A program made the position numbers and the translations under genes. From Enterococcus rotai (GTDB lineage: Bacteria; Bacillota; Bacilli; Lactobacillales; Enterococcaceae): a stretch of DNA of 64,000 nucleotides. The notes beneath the pieces were generated by a model, which worked only from the letters and a program-made list of their open reading frames with translations, made no database searches and was not told the DNA's origin. The stretch is from positions 2,925,336 through 2,989,335 of the forward strand of contig NZ_CP013655.1 in the NCBI RefSeq assembly GCF_001465345.1. Reading direction: 5' to 3'. This document shows positions 1 through 7,239 of the stretch, in pieces. The first letter of the stretch is position 1. Each line of letters opens with the position of its first letter.

Positions 1-37
1 GTTGGCAGCTTTTTAACAACATACGTAGATTAACGAT

Positions 38-75
38 AATCGTCATCCAGTTGAAAATACTGGTGACGATTTTTT
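38..75 (+). terminator. Intrinsic terminator of the gene left of the window
   Basis: AATCGTCATCCAGT pairs with ACTGGTGACGATT across a 7-nt loop and is followed by a T run. No gene start lies to its left in the window, so it ends transcription arriving from outside. The rest of 1-168 holds only an AT-rich promoter-like stretch and a GAGG ribosome site for the next gene. Confidence 0.8.
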
Positions 76-168
76 AGAGCAATAATCTATTTTCACAAAT
101 TTTATGATTTCACTATACAGCTGCCAGAATTCTTTGATATGATAATAAAAAGAAATGAGGTAAAATAG

Positions 169-1059
169 ATGGAAGAACAAATCATTGACTATCTCCATTA
201 CTTACAAATAGAACGAGGACTTTCTCTCAATACAAGGAAGAGTTACGAACGAGACTTACATAAATACAGCACGTTTCTAAGCGAGCAAAAAATCGACGCT
301 TGGCAAAAAATCGATCGTTACACAATTATGGAATACTTACAAATGCTGCATAATCAAAACAATTCCTCTGCAACGATCATTAGAATGATTTCAAGCTTAC
401 GGGGATTTCATCAATTTCTAAGGCAAGAACGGATCACAGATCATGATCCAATGCAACATATCGATTCACCTAAAAAGGCTCAAAAGCTACCTAGCACGCT
501 ATCTGTTGAAGAAGTCACTTTGCTGATTGAAACACCAGATACGTCCAAACCTTTAGGGATCCGGAATCGAACGATTTTAGAAGTAATGTATGCAACAGGG
601 TTGCGGGTGAGTGAGTTAGTAGATTTGAAAATTGGAGACTTACATCTGTCGATTGGATTATTGCAGACCATTGGTAAAGGGGATAAAGAACGAATTATTC
701 CACTAGGTGATTATGCGATCAAGTGGATCGAAAAATACTTAGAAGAAGCGCGTCCTGTTTTGATAAAGAAAAATCAAAACGAGACCCACTTATTTGTCAA
801 TCATCATGGCAGACCGTTGTCTCGCCAAGGAGTCTGGAAAAATTTGAACCAAATCGTTGTGGCAGCTGGAATTCATAAAAATATCACACCGCATACATTA
901 CGCCATAGTTTTGCCACTCATCTGTTAGAAAATGGTGCTGATCTGAGAATTGTCCAGGAACTTTTAGGACATGCTGATATTTCTACAACACAAATCTATA
1001 CACATATTACCAAGCAACGTATGGCAGATGTCTATAAACAGCATTTTCCAAGAGCCTAA
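169..1059 (+). CDS. xerD: Tyrosine recombinase XerD
   Basis: This is a 296-residue site-specific tyrosine recombinase that, with XerC, resolves chromosome dimers at dif near the septum. The N-terminal SAM-like core-binding domain spans about residues 1-95 and the catalytic domain about 110-290. The catalytic set is complete: Arg146 (in ATGLRVSEL), Lys170 (GKGDKER), His242 and Arg245 (HTLRHSFATH), His268 (LLGH) and nucleophile Tyr277. The length is normal for XerD/XerC. Its position just before ribT-scpA-scpB-rluB is the usual Firmicutes setting for xerD, which favours XerD over XerC. The start at 169 has a GAGG ribosome site. The next gene follows closely, so co-transcription is likely. Confidence 0.93.
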   Translation: MEEQIIDYLHYLQIERGLSLNTRKSYERDLHKYSTFLSEQKIDAWQKIDRYTIMEYLQMLHNQNNSSATIIRMISSLRGFHQFLRQERITDHDPMQHIDSPKKAQKLPSTLSVEEVTLLIETPDTSKPLGIRNRTILEVMYATGLRVSELVDLKIGDLHLSIGLLQTIGKGDKERIIPLGDYAIKWIEKYLEEARPVLIKKNQNETHLFVNHHGRPLSRQGVWKNLNQIVVAAGIHKNITPHTLRHSFATHLLENGADLRIVQELLGHADISTTQIYTHITKQRMADVYKQHFPRA

Positions 1060-1088
1060 TGAGGCTAAAAAAGAAAGACGGTGAGATC

Positions 1089-1451
1089 ATGTTAAACTAT
1101 TATCGAAAAGAGCAACGTAAGATTGCAATGGGACTATTAAGCTTTCACCAAAAACTGACTGAATATCAGGCATTACTAAAAGGAATAGATATGTATGAAA
1201 CAGAAAATGACTTACATCTGTTATTTTGGACGCCAGCTGGAGAACAAAATATTCAAGGAATTGTGGGGATCGAAGTAGAAACATCTGAAGCGATGATTTT
1301 ACATGATATATCAATCAACCCTTCTTTTAGAGGCGAAAAGATTGGTTTCGAACTGTTAGACGAAATTGTTGAACTCTATCCGGACACAAAAATCTATGGC
1401 ACATTGGCAACATCTGCCTATTTATCTAAATGGAAAGAACACAATGCGTGA
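1089..1451 (+). CDS. ribT: RibT-like GNAT-family N-acetyltransferase
   Basis: This small protein of about 120 residues has a GNAT-like core. The segment around ISINPSFRGEKIGFELLDEI resembles motif A (the R/Q-x-x-G-x-G/A acetyl-CoA loop is here RGEKIG). In Bacillus subtilis ribT sits between riboflavin genes and scpA; here the gene sits between xerD and scpA, and a riboflavin transporter follows within 3.5 kb. The substrate is unknown and I infer none. The frame is open from 1059, overlapping the xerD stop, but ATG 1089 has GGTGAG just upstream and gives the family-like start MLNYYRKEQ. Confidence 0.75.
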   Translation: MLNYYRKEQRKIAMGLLSFHQKLTEYQALLKGIDMYETENDLHLLFWTPAGEQNIQGIVGIEVETSEAMILHDISINPSFRGEKIGFELLDEIVELYPDTKIYGTLATSAYLSKWKEHNA

Positions 1452-1489
1452 ATTTTGTGGTAAACTAAAGAGCTTAAAAAGAAAGTTGG

Positions 1490-2275
1490 ATGATCTTGCA
1501 GGAAATTAATGTGAAATTGGATGTATTTGAAGGACCATTGGATCTTCTGTTGCATTTAATCCAAAAATTAGAAATCGATATTTATGACATTCCAATCGCT
1601 GCAGTAACGGAACAGTACATGAACTACATCCATACAATGAAAACCTTGGAATTAGAGATTGCTGGAGAATATATTGTGATGGCAGCAACATTGATGGCCA
1701 TTAAAAGCAAAATGCTCTTGCCTAAACAAGAATTAGAACTGACAGAAGATGATGAAATCTTGGATGGAGAAGATCCGCGGGATGCATTAGTTGCTCAATT
1801 ATTGGAATATCGTAAATTTAAATACGCAGCAGGACTCTTGCATGATAAAGAATCTGAACGAAGCCTTTATTATACAAAAGAACCAATGGATATCGATGAG
1901 TACAAAGAAGACAACCCATTATTAGAACCAAACCAATTAAACACAATTGATTTATTCTTAGCATTTCATTCAATGCTAGAAAAGAAAAAGAGTCGCCAAC
2001 CTGTAGAAACGACGGTTAGCGGAGACGATGTATCGATTGAAGAGAAAATTACAACGATTTCTCAAAGAATGTGCCAAATGGATTACAATACACCCATTCA
2101 TTTTGAATCATTTTTCACTTCTTATTCAAAACAAGAGGTCGTTACGACTTTTATGGCATTGCTGGAATTAATGAAAAAAGGTATTATCCATGTAGAACAA
2201 GAGGACAATTATAGTACGATTTTATTATATAATAGGTCTGAAGAGATTGAATCAAGTACGGAGGAAACAATGTGA
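1490..2275 (+). CDS. scpA: Segregation and condensation protein A
   Basis: This is the kleisin subunit of the SMC-ScpAB condensin, which bridges SMC heads and binds an ScpB dimer to compact and segregate the chromosome. The N-terminal signature FEGPLDLLLHLIQKLEIDIYDIPI is present, shown here only as the motif FEGPLDLLLHLI. The acidic middle region (about residues 85-100) and a C-terminal winged-helix part are also visible. At 261 residues the length is normal. The stop overlaps the start of scpB by four bases. The ATG at 1490 has a weak ribosome site; a TTG at 1496, giving MQEINVKLDVFEG, is a plausible alternative start preceded by GGAT. Confidence 0.93.
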   Translation: MILQEINVKLDVFEGPLDLLLHLIQKLEIDIYDIPIAAVTEQYMNYIHTMKTLELEIAGEYIVMAATLMAIKSKMLLPKQELELTEDDEILDGEDPRDALVAQLLEYRKFKYAAGLLHDKESERSLYYTKEPMDIDEYKEDNPLLEPNQLNTIDLFLAFHSMLEKKKSRQPVETTVSGDDVSIEEKITTISQRMCQMDYNTPIHFESFFTSYSKQEVVTTFMALLELMKKGIIHVEQEDNYSTILLYNRSEEIESSTEETM

Positions 2276-2889
2276 CCACAGTCAGCCAAATTGAAGCGAT
2301 TCTGTTTGTTGTTGGTGAAGAAGGGATTGGGCTAGAAGAATTATCCTATCTGCTAAACCTTTCCACGGCAAAAACCTATGAAGCCTTGACCACTTTAAAA
2401 GAACGCTATGAATCAGATAAACAATCTGCTTTAAATATTTTAGAAGTAGGAAATCATTTTATTCTATCTACCAAAAAAAACTTTGCTCCATTATTAAAAA
2501 AATATGCGCAGTCGCCGATTTCCAATGCGTTATCTCAAGCAGCACTTGAAACGTTGTCGATCGTGGCCTACAAACAGCCAATTTCAAGAGTAGAAGTTGA
2601 TGAGATCAGAGGCGTACAATCTGCTGGTTCGATGCAAAAATTAGTTGCTCGCCAATTGATTGAAGAAAAAGGGCGAGTAGATGGACCAGGTCGAGCTATT
2701 TTATATGGCACAACCGCTTATTTTATGGATTATTTTGGTTTAAGATCGCTAGAAGAATTACCTGATATTCATCAGATGGAAGAAGAAATCGCTGAAGAAC
2801 TACCTTTAGACCTCTTTTTCGATCGTTACAAAGAACTCAATGAAGAAGAAATAACAACGGATACAACCAAATCGGAGGAAGAAAACTAG
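2272..2889 (+). CDS. scpB: Segregation and condensation protein B
   Basis: ScpB is the dimeric winged-helix partner of ScpA in the SMC complex. It opens with a GTG overlapping the scpA stop, indicating translational coupling. Two winged-helix domains are apparent: about residues 1-80 (SQIEAILFVVGEEGI) and 85-160 (LETLSIVAYKQPISRVEVDEIRG, represented by the motif IVAYKQPISR). A charged acidic tail rich in Glu follows. At 205 residues it is typical. The next gene, rluB, begins immediately at the stop codon. Confidence 0.93.
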   Translation: MTTVSQIEAILFVVGEEGIGLEELSYLLNLSTAKTYEALTTLKERYESDKQSALNILEVGNHFILSTKKNFAPLLKKYAQSPISNALSQAALETLSIVAYKQPISRVEVDEIRGVQSAGSMQKLVARQLIEEKGRVDGPGRAILYGTTAYFMDYFGLRSLEELPDIHQMEEEIAEELPLDLFFDRYKELNEEEITTDTTKSEEEN

Positions 2890-3606
2890 ATGGAAAGACT
2901 TCAAAAAGTAATTGCGCATGCGGGGATTGCCTCTCGCAGAAAAGCAGAAGAATACATCGTTAATGGACGAGTTAAAGTAAATGGGAAAATCATTCGTGAA
3001 TTAGGTACCCAAGTTGGAAAAAATGACAAGGTCGAAGTTGATGATGTGCCAATCTATAAAGAAGAGTATGGTTATTATCTTTTCTACAAGCCAAAAGGGG
3101 TAATTTCCGCTGTTTCTGATGATAAAGGGAGAAAAGTTGTAACAGATTTTTTCTCACACATCAAAGAACGGATTTATCCAGTTGGGCGATTAGACTATGA
3201 CACATCAGGTCTATTGCTTTTGACGAATGATGGTGAGTTTTCTCAAAAATTGACCCATCCAAGTCATGAAATCGATAAGGTATATGTGGCAAAAGTAAAA
3301 GGCTTAGCCAAAAAACATGATTTGTTGCCACTAACCAGAGGGATGAAAATCGAAGGCTACAAGACTGCACCTGCGGCATTTGAGATTATATCTGTCGATT
3401 TAAAAACAAACACAAGTATTGTAGAACTGACAATCCATGAAGGACGCAATCATCAAGTAAAAAACATGTTGCAAGCAGTTGGCTACCCAGTTCAGAAACT
3501 AAAAAGAGAAAAGTATGGCGATTTGACTTTAAAAGGGCTACGCCCAGGGGAATATCGTAATCTTAATAAAAAAGAAATTAGCGTTTTGATGAATCAATCG
3601 AAGTAG
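2890..3606 (+). CDS. rluB: 23S rRNA pseudouridine synthase, RluB/RsuA family
   Basis: This enzyme isomerises specific uridines of large-subunit rRNA to pseudouridine. An S4 RNA-binding domain covers about residues 1-60 (MERLQKVIAHAGIASRRKAEE begins the fold). The catalytic domain contains the signature GRLDYDTSGLLLLTNDG around residues 98-114, in which the first Asp is the nucleophile, and ends with the EGRNHQVK motif near residue 180. At 238 residues it is normal for the RluB/RsuA/RluE/RluF group. It starts one base after the scpB stop, and AGGAGG-like sequence at the end of scpB serves as ribosome site. The exact target uridine cannot be read from sequence. Confidence 0.9.
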   Translation: MERLQKVIAHAGIASRRKAEEYIVNGRVKVNGKIIRELGTQVGKNDKVEVDDVPIYKEEYGYYLFYKPKGVISAVSDDKGRKVVTDFFSHIKERIYPVGRLDYDTSGLLLLTNDGEFSQKLTHPSHEIDKVYVAKVKGLAKKHDLLPLTRGMKIEGYKTAPAAFEIISVDLKTNTSIVELTIHEGRNHQVKNMLQAVGYPVQKLKREKYGDLTLKGLRPGEYRNLNKKEISVLMNQSK

Positions 3607-3645
3607 TAGAAGAAATTGATTCTGTTTCTACTGTTTATAGTAACT

Positions 3646-3700
3646 AAAGGGCAAGATAAAAGTGGTTTTAGCTTTTATTTCACCCTTTTTTTTTAACTTA
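3646..3700 (+). terminator. Terminator after the xerD-rluB operon
   Basis: AAAGGG pairs with CCCTTT and an inner ATAAAAG pairs with CTTTTAT, followed by nine Ts. A further small hairpin (AGTAGAA/TTTCTACT) lies at 3603-3631. Confidence 0.75.
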
Positions 3701-3777
3701 TTCATGTGAAGAACGTAACTATTGCTTTTTCATCTTTTAGATGTATAATAGGAGATGTACAAAAATTTAATAAAGGT

Positions 3778-3897
3778 TCGTCTTCAGGGGCAGGGTGAAA
3801 TTCCCGACCGGTGGTTATAGTCCACGACCTACTTCATTTGAAGTGGCTGAATTGGTGAAATTCCAATACCGACAGTAAAGTCTGGATAAAGAAGATA
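3778..3897 (+). promoter_or_regulatory. FMN riboswitch (RFN element)
   Basis: The conserved FMN aptamer core is directly readable: GGGGCAGGGTGAAATTCCC, CCGGTGGTTATAGTCC, GGTGAAATTCC, CCGACAGTAAAGTC and GGAT. Closing stem P1 is TCTTC (3781-3785) with GAAGA (3891-3895). FMN binding is expected to favour the terminator at 3938-3970 and shut off the downstream riboflavin transporter, which agrees with the next gene being ribU. Confidence 0.96.
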
Positions 3898-3937
3898 GGG
3901 CTTATTTGAATTGGCATTTTTCAGATAAGATAACTCT

Positions 3938-3970
3938 ACTCTATTTTCCCTGCTGGAAAATAGAGTTTTT
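3938..3970 (+). terminator. Expression-platform terminator of the FMN riboswitch
   Basis: ACTCTATTTTCC pairs perfectly with GGAAAATAGAGT across CTGCT and runs into Ts. It lies 40 nt after the aptamer and about 450 nt before ribU, so it most likely mediates premature termination when FMN is bound. Confidence 0.88.
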
Positions 3971-3974
3971 GCTG

Positions 3975-4156
3975 TGAATCACTACGATTGGCCAAAGGAC
4001 AGAGTAGATGATGAACAGTACTTGGCGAACGAAGAGAGCGAAGTAACCTCAGTACTGAATCACTACGCTGTGCTTCGATCTCATCAATTTCTAAGAGCTA
4101 AAGCTCTAAGAATTGAAGGACTACGATTGGCCAAAGGACAGAGTAGATGATGAACA
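3975..4156 (+). repeat. 37-bp perfect direct repeat between riboswitch and ribU
   Basis: A 37-bp sequence beginning ACTACGATTGGCCAAAGG occurs at 3981-4017 and again at 4120-4156 (period 139). A shorter related copy, TGAATCACTACG, occurs at 3975-3986 and 4056-4067. A CAGTAC/GTACTG inverted pair lies between them. The remaining 4157-4421 contains an 8-bp ACTTTTCA/TGAAAAGT hairpin (about 4325-4370) and the ribU ribosome site; I see no credible gene there. Confidence 0.85.
4076..4122 (+). repeat. Stem-loop intergenic repeat, copy 1
   Basis: AATTTCTAAGAGC pairs with GCTCTAAGAATT around TAAA, forming a long hairpin flanked by GATCTCATC and GAAGGACT. The same unit occurs in reverse orientation at 19351-19397 with both arms conserved and the centre changed. 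Confidence 0.75.
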
Positions 4157-4421
4157 CTACTGGACCAAGGAAAAGAGAAGTTGAAACGCCATACTTAACT
4201 AAAAACTAATGATGGTTACTATCTCTTTCATTACGAAATACTGCAGTATCTTTGAACACAATCAAATAATGACCAATAATCTGGTATAACCAAGCAGTAT
4301 GTAACGACAGAATTCCGATCGTTCAACCAAGTAACTTTTCACAGCAGAGCAAGAGCAATCACTGAAAAGTCAGTTTAAAGAAGTTCGTTTGAAGATGGGT
4401 CCTTAAACAGGAGGATTTCAT

Positions 4422-5030
4422 ATGCGAAACAACAAGGTACAAAAAATGGTAAGTGTAGCAATGTTAGCAGCAATCGGTGTGGTTTTACAATTTGTGGCGT
4501 TTCCGATCATACCATCACTAAGTTTTTTAAAAATCGATTTCAGCGACATTCCAGTTATGATCAGCATGTTTTTATTCGGACCATTAGCTGGAATCAGTAC
4601 AGCTTTTATAAGATCTGTACTGCATCTATTCACAACAGGTGCATCACCACAAAATTTAGTTGGAGATGCGGCTAGCTTTTTTGCCACAACTGTCTTTACT
4701 TTACCGATGTATTACTTTTTCAAACGAGGAAGCGACAAGCTTTCAAATAAAGTTTTAGGCATTTCTACAGGAATAATCGCTTTAACAGTTTTCATGGGTG
4801 TAGCCAATTATTTTGTGATCACACCACTTTATTTGAAACTGTTCGGCGTATCAGCGGGACAATTTTTAGGAATGTCATTAGCAAAATACGTTACGATCGG
4901 TATTATTCCATTCAACTTGATCAAAGGCGCAATTGTGAGTGCTGTTTTCTTGATTCTTCATGCAAAACTTTTACCATGGCTTTCTAGAAAACAATATCAG
5001 TTGGGCAATAAAAAGACGATAACTAAATAA
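4422..5030 (+). CDS. ribU: Riboflavin ECF transporter S component RibU
   Basis: RibU is the integral membrane substrate-binding subunit that captures riboflavin for the shared energy-coupling-factor (EcfA-EcfA'-EcfT) module. The 202-residue product is strongly hydrophobic with about six transmembrane segments. It has the short basic N-terminus and AMLAAIGVVLQF segment of the ECF S-component fold, and KIDFSDIPVMI is characteristic of RibU. The energising module is not in this window. The gene is monocistronic, follows an FMN riboswitch and ends at a strong terminator. The start has AGGAGG about 8 nt upstream; a short TCCT/AGGA pairing could partly mask that site. Confidence 0.93.
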   Translation: MRNNKVQKMVSVAMLAAIGVVLQFVAFPIIPSLSFLKIDFSDIPVMISMFLFGPLAGISTAFIRSVLHLFTTGASPQNLVGDAASFFATTVFTLPMYYFFKRGSDKLSNKVLGISTGIIALTVFMGVANYFVITPLYLKLFGVSAGQFLGMSLAKYVTIGIIPFNLIKGAIVSAVFLILHAKLLPWLSRKQYQLGNKKTITK

Positions 5031-5046
5031 TTGATTGATATAAACT

Positions 5047-5093
5047 AAAAAAATATAGAGCGGACGGCTTGTTCTGCTTTATATTTTTTTTTG
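5047..5093 (+). terminator. ribU terminator
   Basis: AAATATAGAGCGGAC pairs with GTTCTGCTTTATATTT and is followed by a T run. Confidence 0.88.
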
Positions 5094-5162
5094 AGCCATA
5101 ATTGTCTGTTTTTAACATGATTTCTGATATTATAGATGAGACGAGAAAGAGGAGGACAGCAA

Positions 5163-5888
5163 ATGAAAAAATGGCAGAAACGTTTCCTTTGGTTTGTCGG
5201 TGTACTGATAGCTTTGGTTTTAATTGGCTTATTTTACCTGAAAACCATTACATATACGCCTACAACAAACGCTTTAGAAGTTTCAAAAAAGGCGATAGAC
5301 GAAAACGGTGTATTATTTTTTAAGGGGAATCAAGAAAAACCAGCCCTTATTTTTTATCAAGGAGCTTTAGTAGAAACTGCTAGTTATAGTATTTGGGCTG
5401 AAAAAGTAGCAGAGGCTGGTTTTCCGGTCTATCTTGTAAAAGAACCGTTAAATCTAGCTGTTTTAGGACAAAATAAAGCTGAACAAATCATAGAGGCTAA
5501 TCATCTAAGTAAGTATGTTATCGGGGGACATTCCTTAGGAGGCGTGATGGCTAGTCGTTTTGTTGCCGAACGGAAGAATCAAGAGGCAGTGAAAGGTGTA
5601 TTTTTTTTAGCAAGTTATCCTGATAAAAAGGGCAGTCTTTCAAATTTTGAAGGATCAGTCCTATCATTGACTGGATCTGAAGACGGTGTTTTAAATTGGC
5701 AAGCGTATGATCAAGCCAAAAAATATTTACCTAAGCAAACAGTTTATGAAGAAATCAATGGAGGGAACCATGCTGGATTTGGTAGTTATGGTGAGCAAAA
5801 GGGCGATAATCCTGCTAAGATAAATAATGATGAACAACAAGATGAAGTTGCTCGTAAAGTAGTTGAGTGGCTGAATACAATCAATTGA
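5163..5888 (+). CDS. Membrane-anchored alpha/beta hydrolase
   Basis: This protein of about 241 residues has an N-terminal hydrophobic anchor (residues 9-27, after MKKWQKRF), so the catalytic domain is probably outside the membrane. The nucleophile elbow GHSLGG is at residues 122-127 with Ser124. A likely acid lies in LTGSEDGVLN and the catalytic His in GGNHAGFG, completing the Ser-Asp-His triad of the alpha/beta-hydrolase fold. The substrate is unknown. The frame is open from 5136, but ATG 5163 is preceded by GAGGAGG at the right distance and gives a normal signal anchor. The gene stands alone between two terminators. Confidence 0.85.
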   Translation: MKKWQKRFLWFVGVLIALVLIGLFYLKTITYTPTTNALEVSKKAIDENGVLFFKGNQEKPALIFYQGALVETASYSIWAEKVAEAGFPVYLVKEPLNLAVLGQNKAEQIIEANHLSKYVIGGHSLGGVMASRFVAERKNQEAVKGVFFLASYPDKKGSLSNFEGSVLSLTGSEDGVLNWQAYDQAKKYLPKQTVYEEINGGNHAGFGSYGEQKGDNPAKINNDEQQDEVARKVVEWLNTIN

Positions 5889-5943
5889 ATCCTAAAAGGA
5901 GAAGATCTTATTTTAAAACAAGGATCTTCTCCTTTTAGGATTT
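5886..5943. terminator. Bidirectional terminator between hydrolase and ferredoxin
   Basis: AATCCTAAAAGGAGAAGATC pairs with GATCTTCTCCTTTTAGGATT across a 15-nt loop, a 20-bp perfect stem. It serves the convergent genes on both sides. Confidence 0.9.
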
Positions 5944-5952
5944 ATAGATTTT

Positions 5953-6165
5953 TTATTTTTCTACAATCTCTATTGCACGAACGGGACATTTACGGTACGC
6001 TGTTAAAGCATTAGCTTGTTGACGTTCAGGAACAAACTCTTGAAAAGCCTCGCTATCATTTTTCAAGATGACGATGCCGTCATCATTATAATCAAAAATT
6101 TCTGGTGCATAAACTTGACATAAGCCACAAGCAATGCATTTTTCAGGAATTATTTTACATAACAT
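5953..6165 (-). CDS. fer: 4Fe-4S ferredoxin
   Basis: This 70-residue acidic ferredoxin is predicted to carry one [4Fe-4S] cluster. The ligands are Cys11, Cys14 and Cys17 in CIACGLC and a fourth Cys in YRKCPVRAIE near the C-terminus. It matches the Bacillus Fer type, a low-potential electron carrier. It is divergent from the ypbB-recQ pair, an arrangement also found in B. subtilis (fer, ypbB, recS). The electron partner cannot be deduced here. Confidence 0.9.
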   Translation of the reverse strand: MLCKIIPEKCIACGLCQVYAPEIFDYNDDGIVILKNDSEAFQEFVPERQQANALTAYRKCPVRAIEIVEK

Positions 6166-6204
6166 ATAAGCACATCCTATTCTGTCATTGAAAGAGGTGG
6201 AAAT

Positions 6205-7239
6205 ATGGAGCCTTCCTTTATTTTAGCTTTATTTCAACATGGATACAAGGTGCGTACCTCAACTTTGTATCATCTTTTAAAAGGAAAACGGACAAGTTCC
6301 GTTTTATTATATGGGTTTCTTTATGAAAATTTGCGCTTCTTCCAGTTATTTCCTGAGCTGTCTGAAAAACAGTTTGATATCCTATTAGATAATTTGGTGA
6401 AGCAAAAGCTATTGTCTAAAACAAGTGATAGTGAGGTTCAGATCACGGCTAGAGGGTTACAAGCATTGACTCATGAAAAGGACCACTATTCTTGGATCGA
6501 TAATTATCGCTTTGGTAAAACAGATGAAATGATTTGGCGTTTACTTCAATTTACTGTACAAGTCGTTTCTCATTTATCTTTTAACAATAAAAATTATCTT
6601 CCACTTGAACAATCACCTTTATACCAAAAACAAATAAAAACGTATATAAGATCACTACCAAAAGCGCAATTGATTGAAACGGTCAAAAAGGAATGGACTC
6701 AAATTTTTTCTGCACTCCCTAAAGAAGAAGCGGATTTTTTTGCACAGCAATTTTCAGGCTATCAAACAATTGGGAAAACATCGTTTCAAGTAATGCCCAA
6801 TCAAGAGACTGTCTTTAACCGATTTTTAATCAAAAAAGAAAAGCTGCATCATTTGATTGATACGATTTTATTGATGCCAGATGCTTCTTTCCTAAAAAAG
6901 CTGCTCCTGCCATTGTTGAAACAAAATGAAAATAAAAGTATGAATGAAACGGCTCGATACTTGAAAATGCAACCTTCAGTAGAAGCATTAGCTGTACAAA
7001 GGAAAGTGAAACTGAGCACGATCAAGGATCATCTAATGGAGCTAGCTTTAACAAAGGATTTTCCATTTGAGCGCTTTATATCGCAGCCGACTTATGCTTG
7101 TTTAGGCGACTATTCAAAGCCTTATCAAGATTGGACCTATCGTTTGGTAAAACAAGAAAATCCAGAAGTGGACTATTTCGAGTTTCGTTTGTATCAAATT
7201 CAAAAATTAAGAGAAGAAAGAGAAGCAAGCCGAGGATGA
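6205..7239 (+). CDS. YpbB-like helix-turn-helix protein
   Basis: This 344-residue protein is encoded directly upstream of recQ and overlaps it (ATGA), as ypbB overlaps recS in B. subtilis. The N-terminal two thirds have no motif I recognise. The C-terminal part (about 255-330, around EALAVQRKVKLSTIKDHLME) looks like the HTH_40 helix-turn-helix seen in this family and at the C-terminus of some RecQ proteins. That suggests it supplies a nucleic-acid-binding module for the short RecQ next door; this role is inference. Translational coupling with recQ supports a joint function. Confidence 0.78.
   Translation: MEPSFILALFQHGYKVRTSTLYHLLKGKRTSSVLLYGFLYENLRFFQLFPELSEKQFDILLDNLVKQKLLSKTSDSEVQITARGLQALTHEKDHYSWIDNYRFGKTDEMIWRLLQFTVQVVSHLSFNNKNYLPLEQSPLYQKQIKTYIRSLPKAQLIETVKKEWTQIFSALPKEEADFFAQQFSGYQTIGKTSFQVMPNQETVFNRFLIKKEKLHHLIDTILLMPDASFLKKLLLPLLKQNENKSMNETARYLKMQPSVEALAVQRKVKLSTIKDHLMELALTKDFPFERFISQPTYACLGDYSKPYQDWTYRLVKQENPEVDYFEFRLYQIQKLREEREASRG

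Noticed and set aside
4008-4215. Two short ORFs starting ATGATGAAC within the 37-bp repeats
   Set aside because: They encode 12 and 20 residues, differ after the repeat and lack ribosome sites. They arise from the repeated sequence.
5102-5323. Separate small protein at 5102-5323
   Set aside because: It overlaps the anchored hydrolase in another frame, has no ribosome site and no recognisable motif.
7098-7235. N-terminal extension of RecQ inside ypbB
   Set aside because: It is an out-of-frame reading of ypbB without a ribosome site. ATG 7236 overlapping the ypbB stop gives the normal RecQ start.
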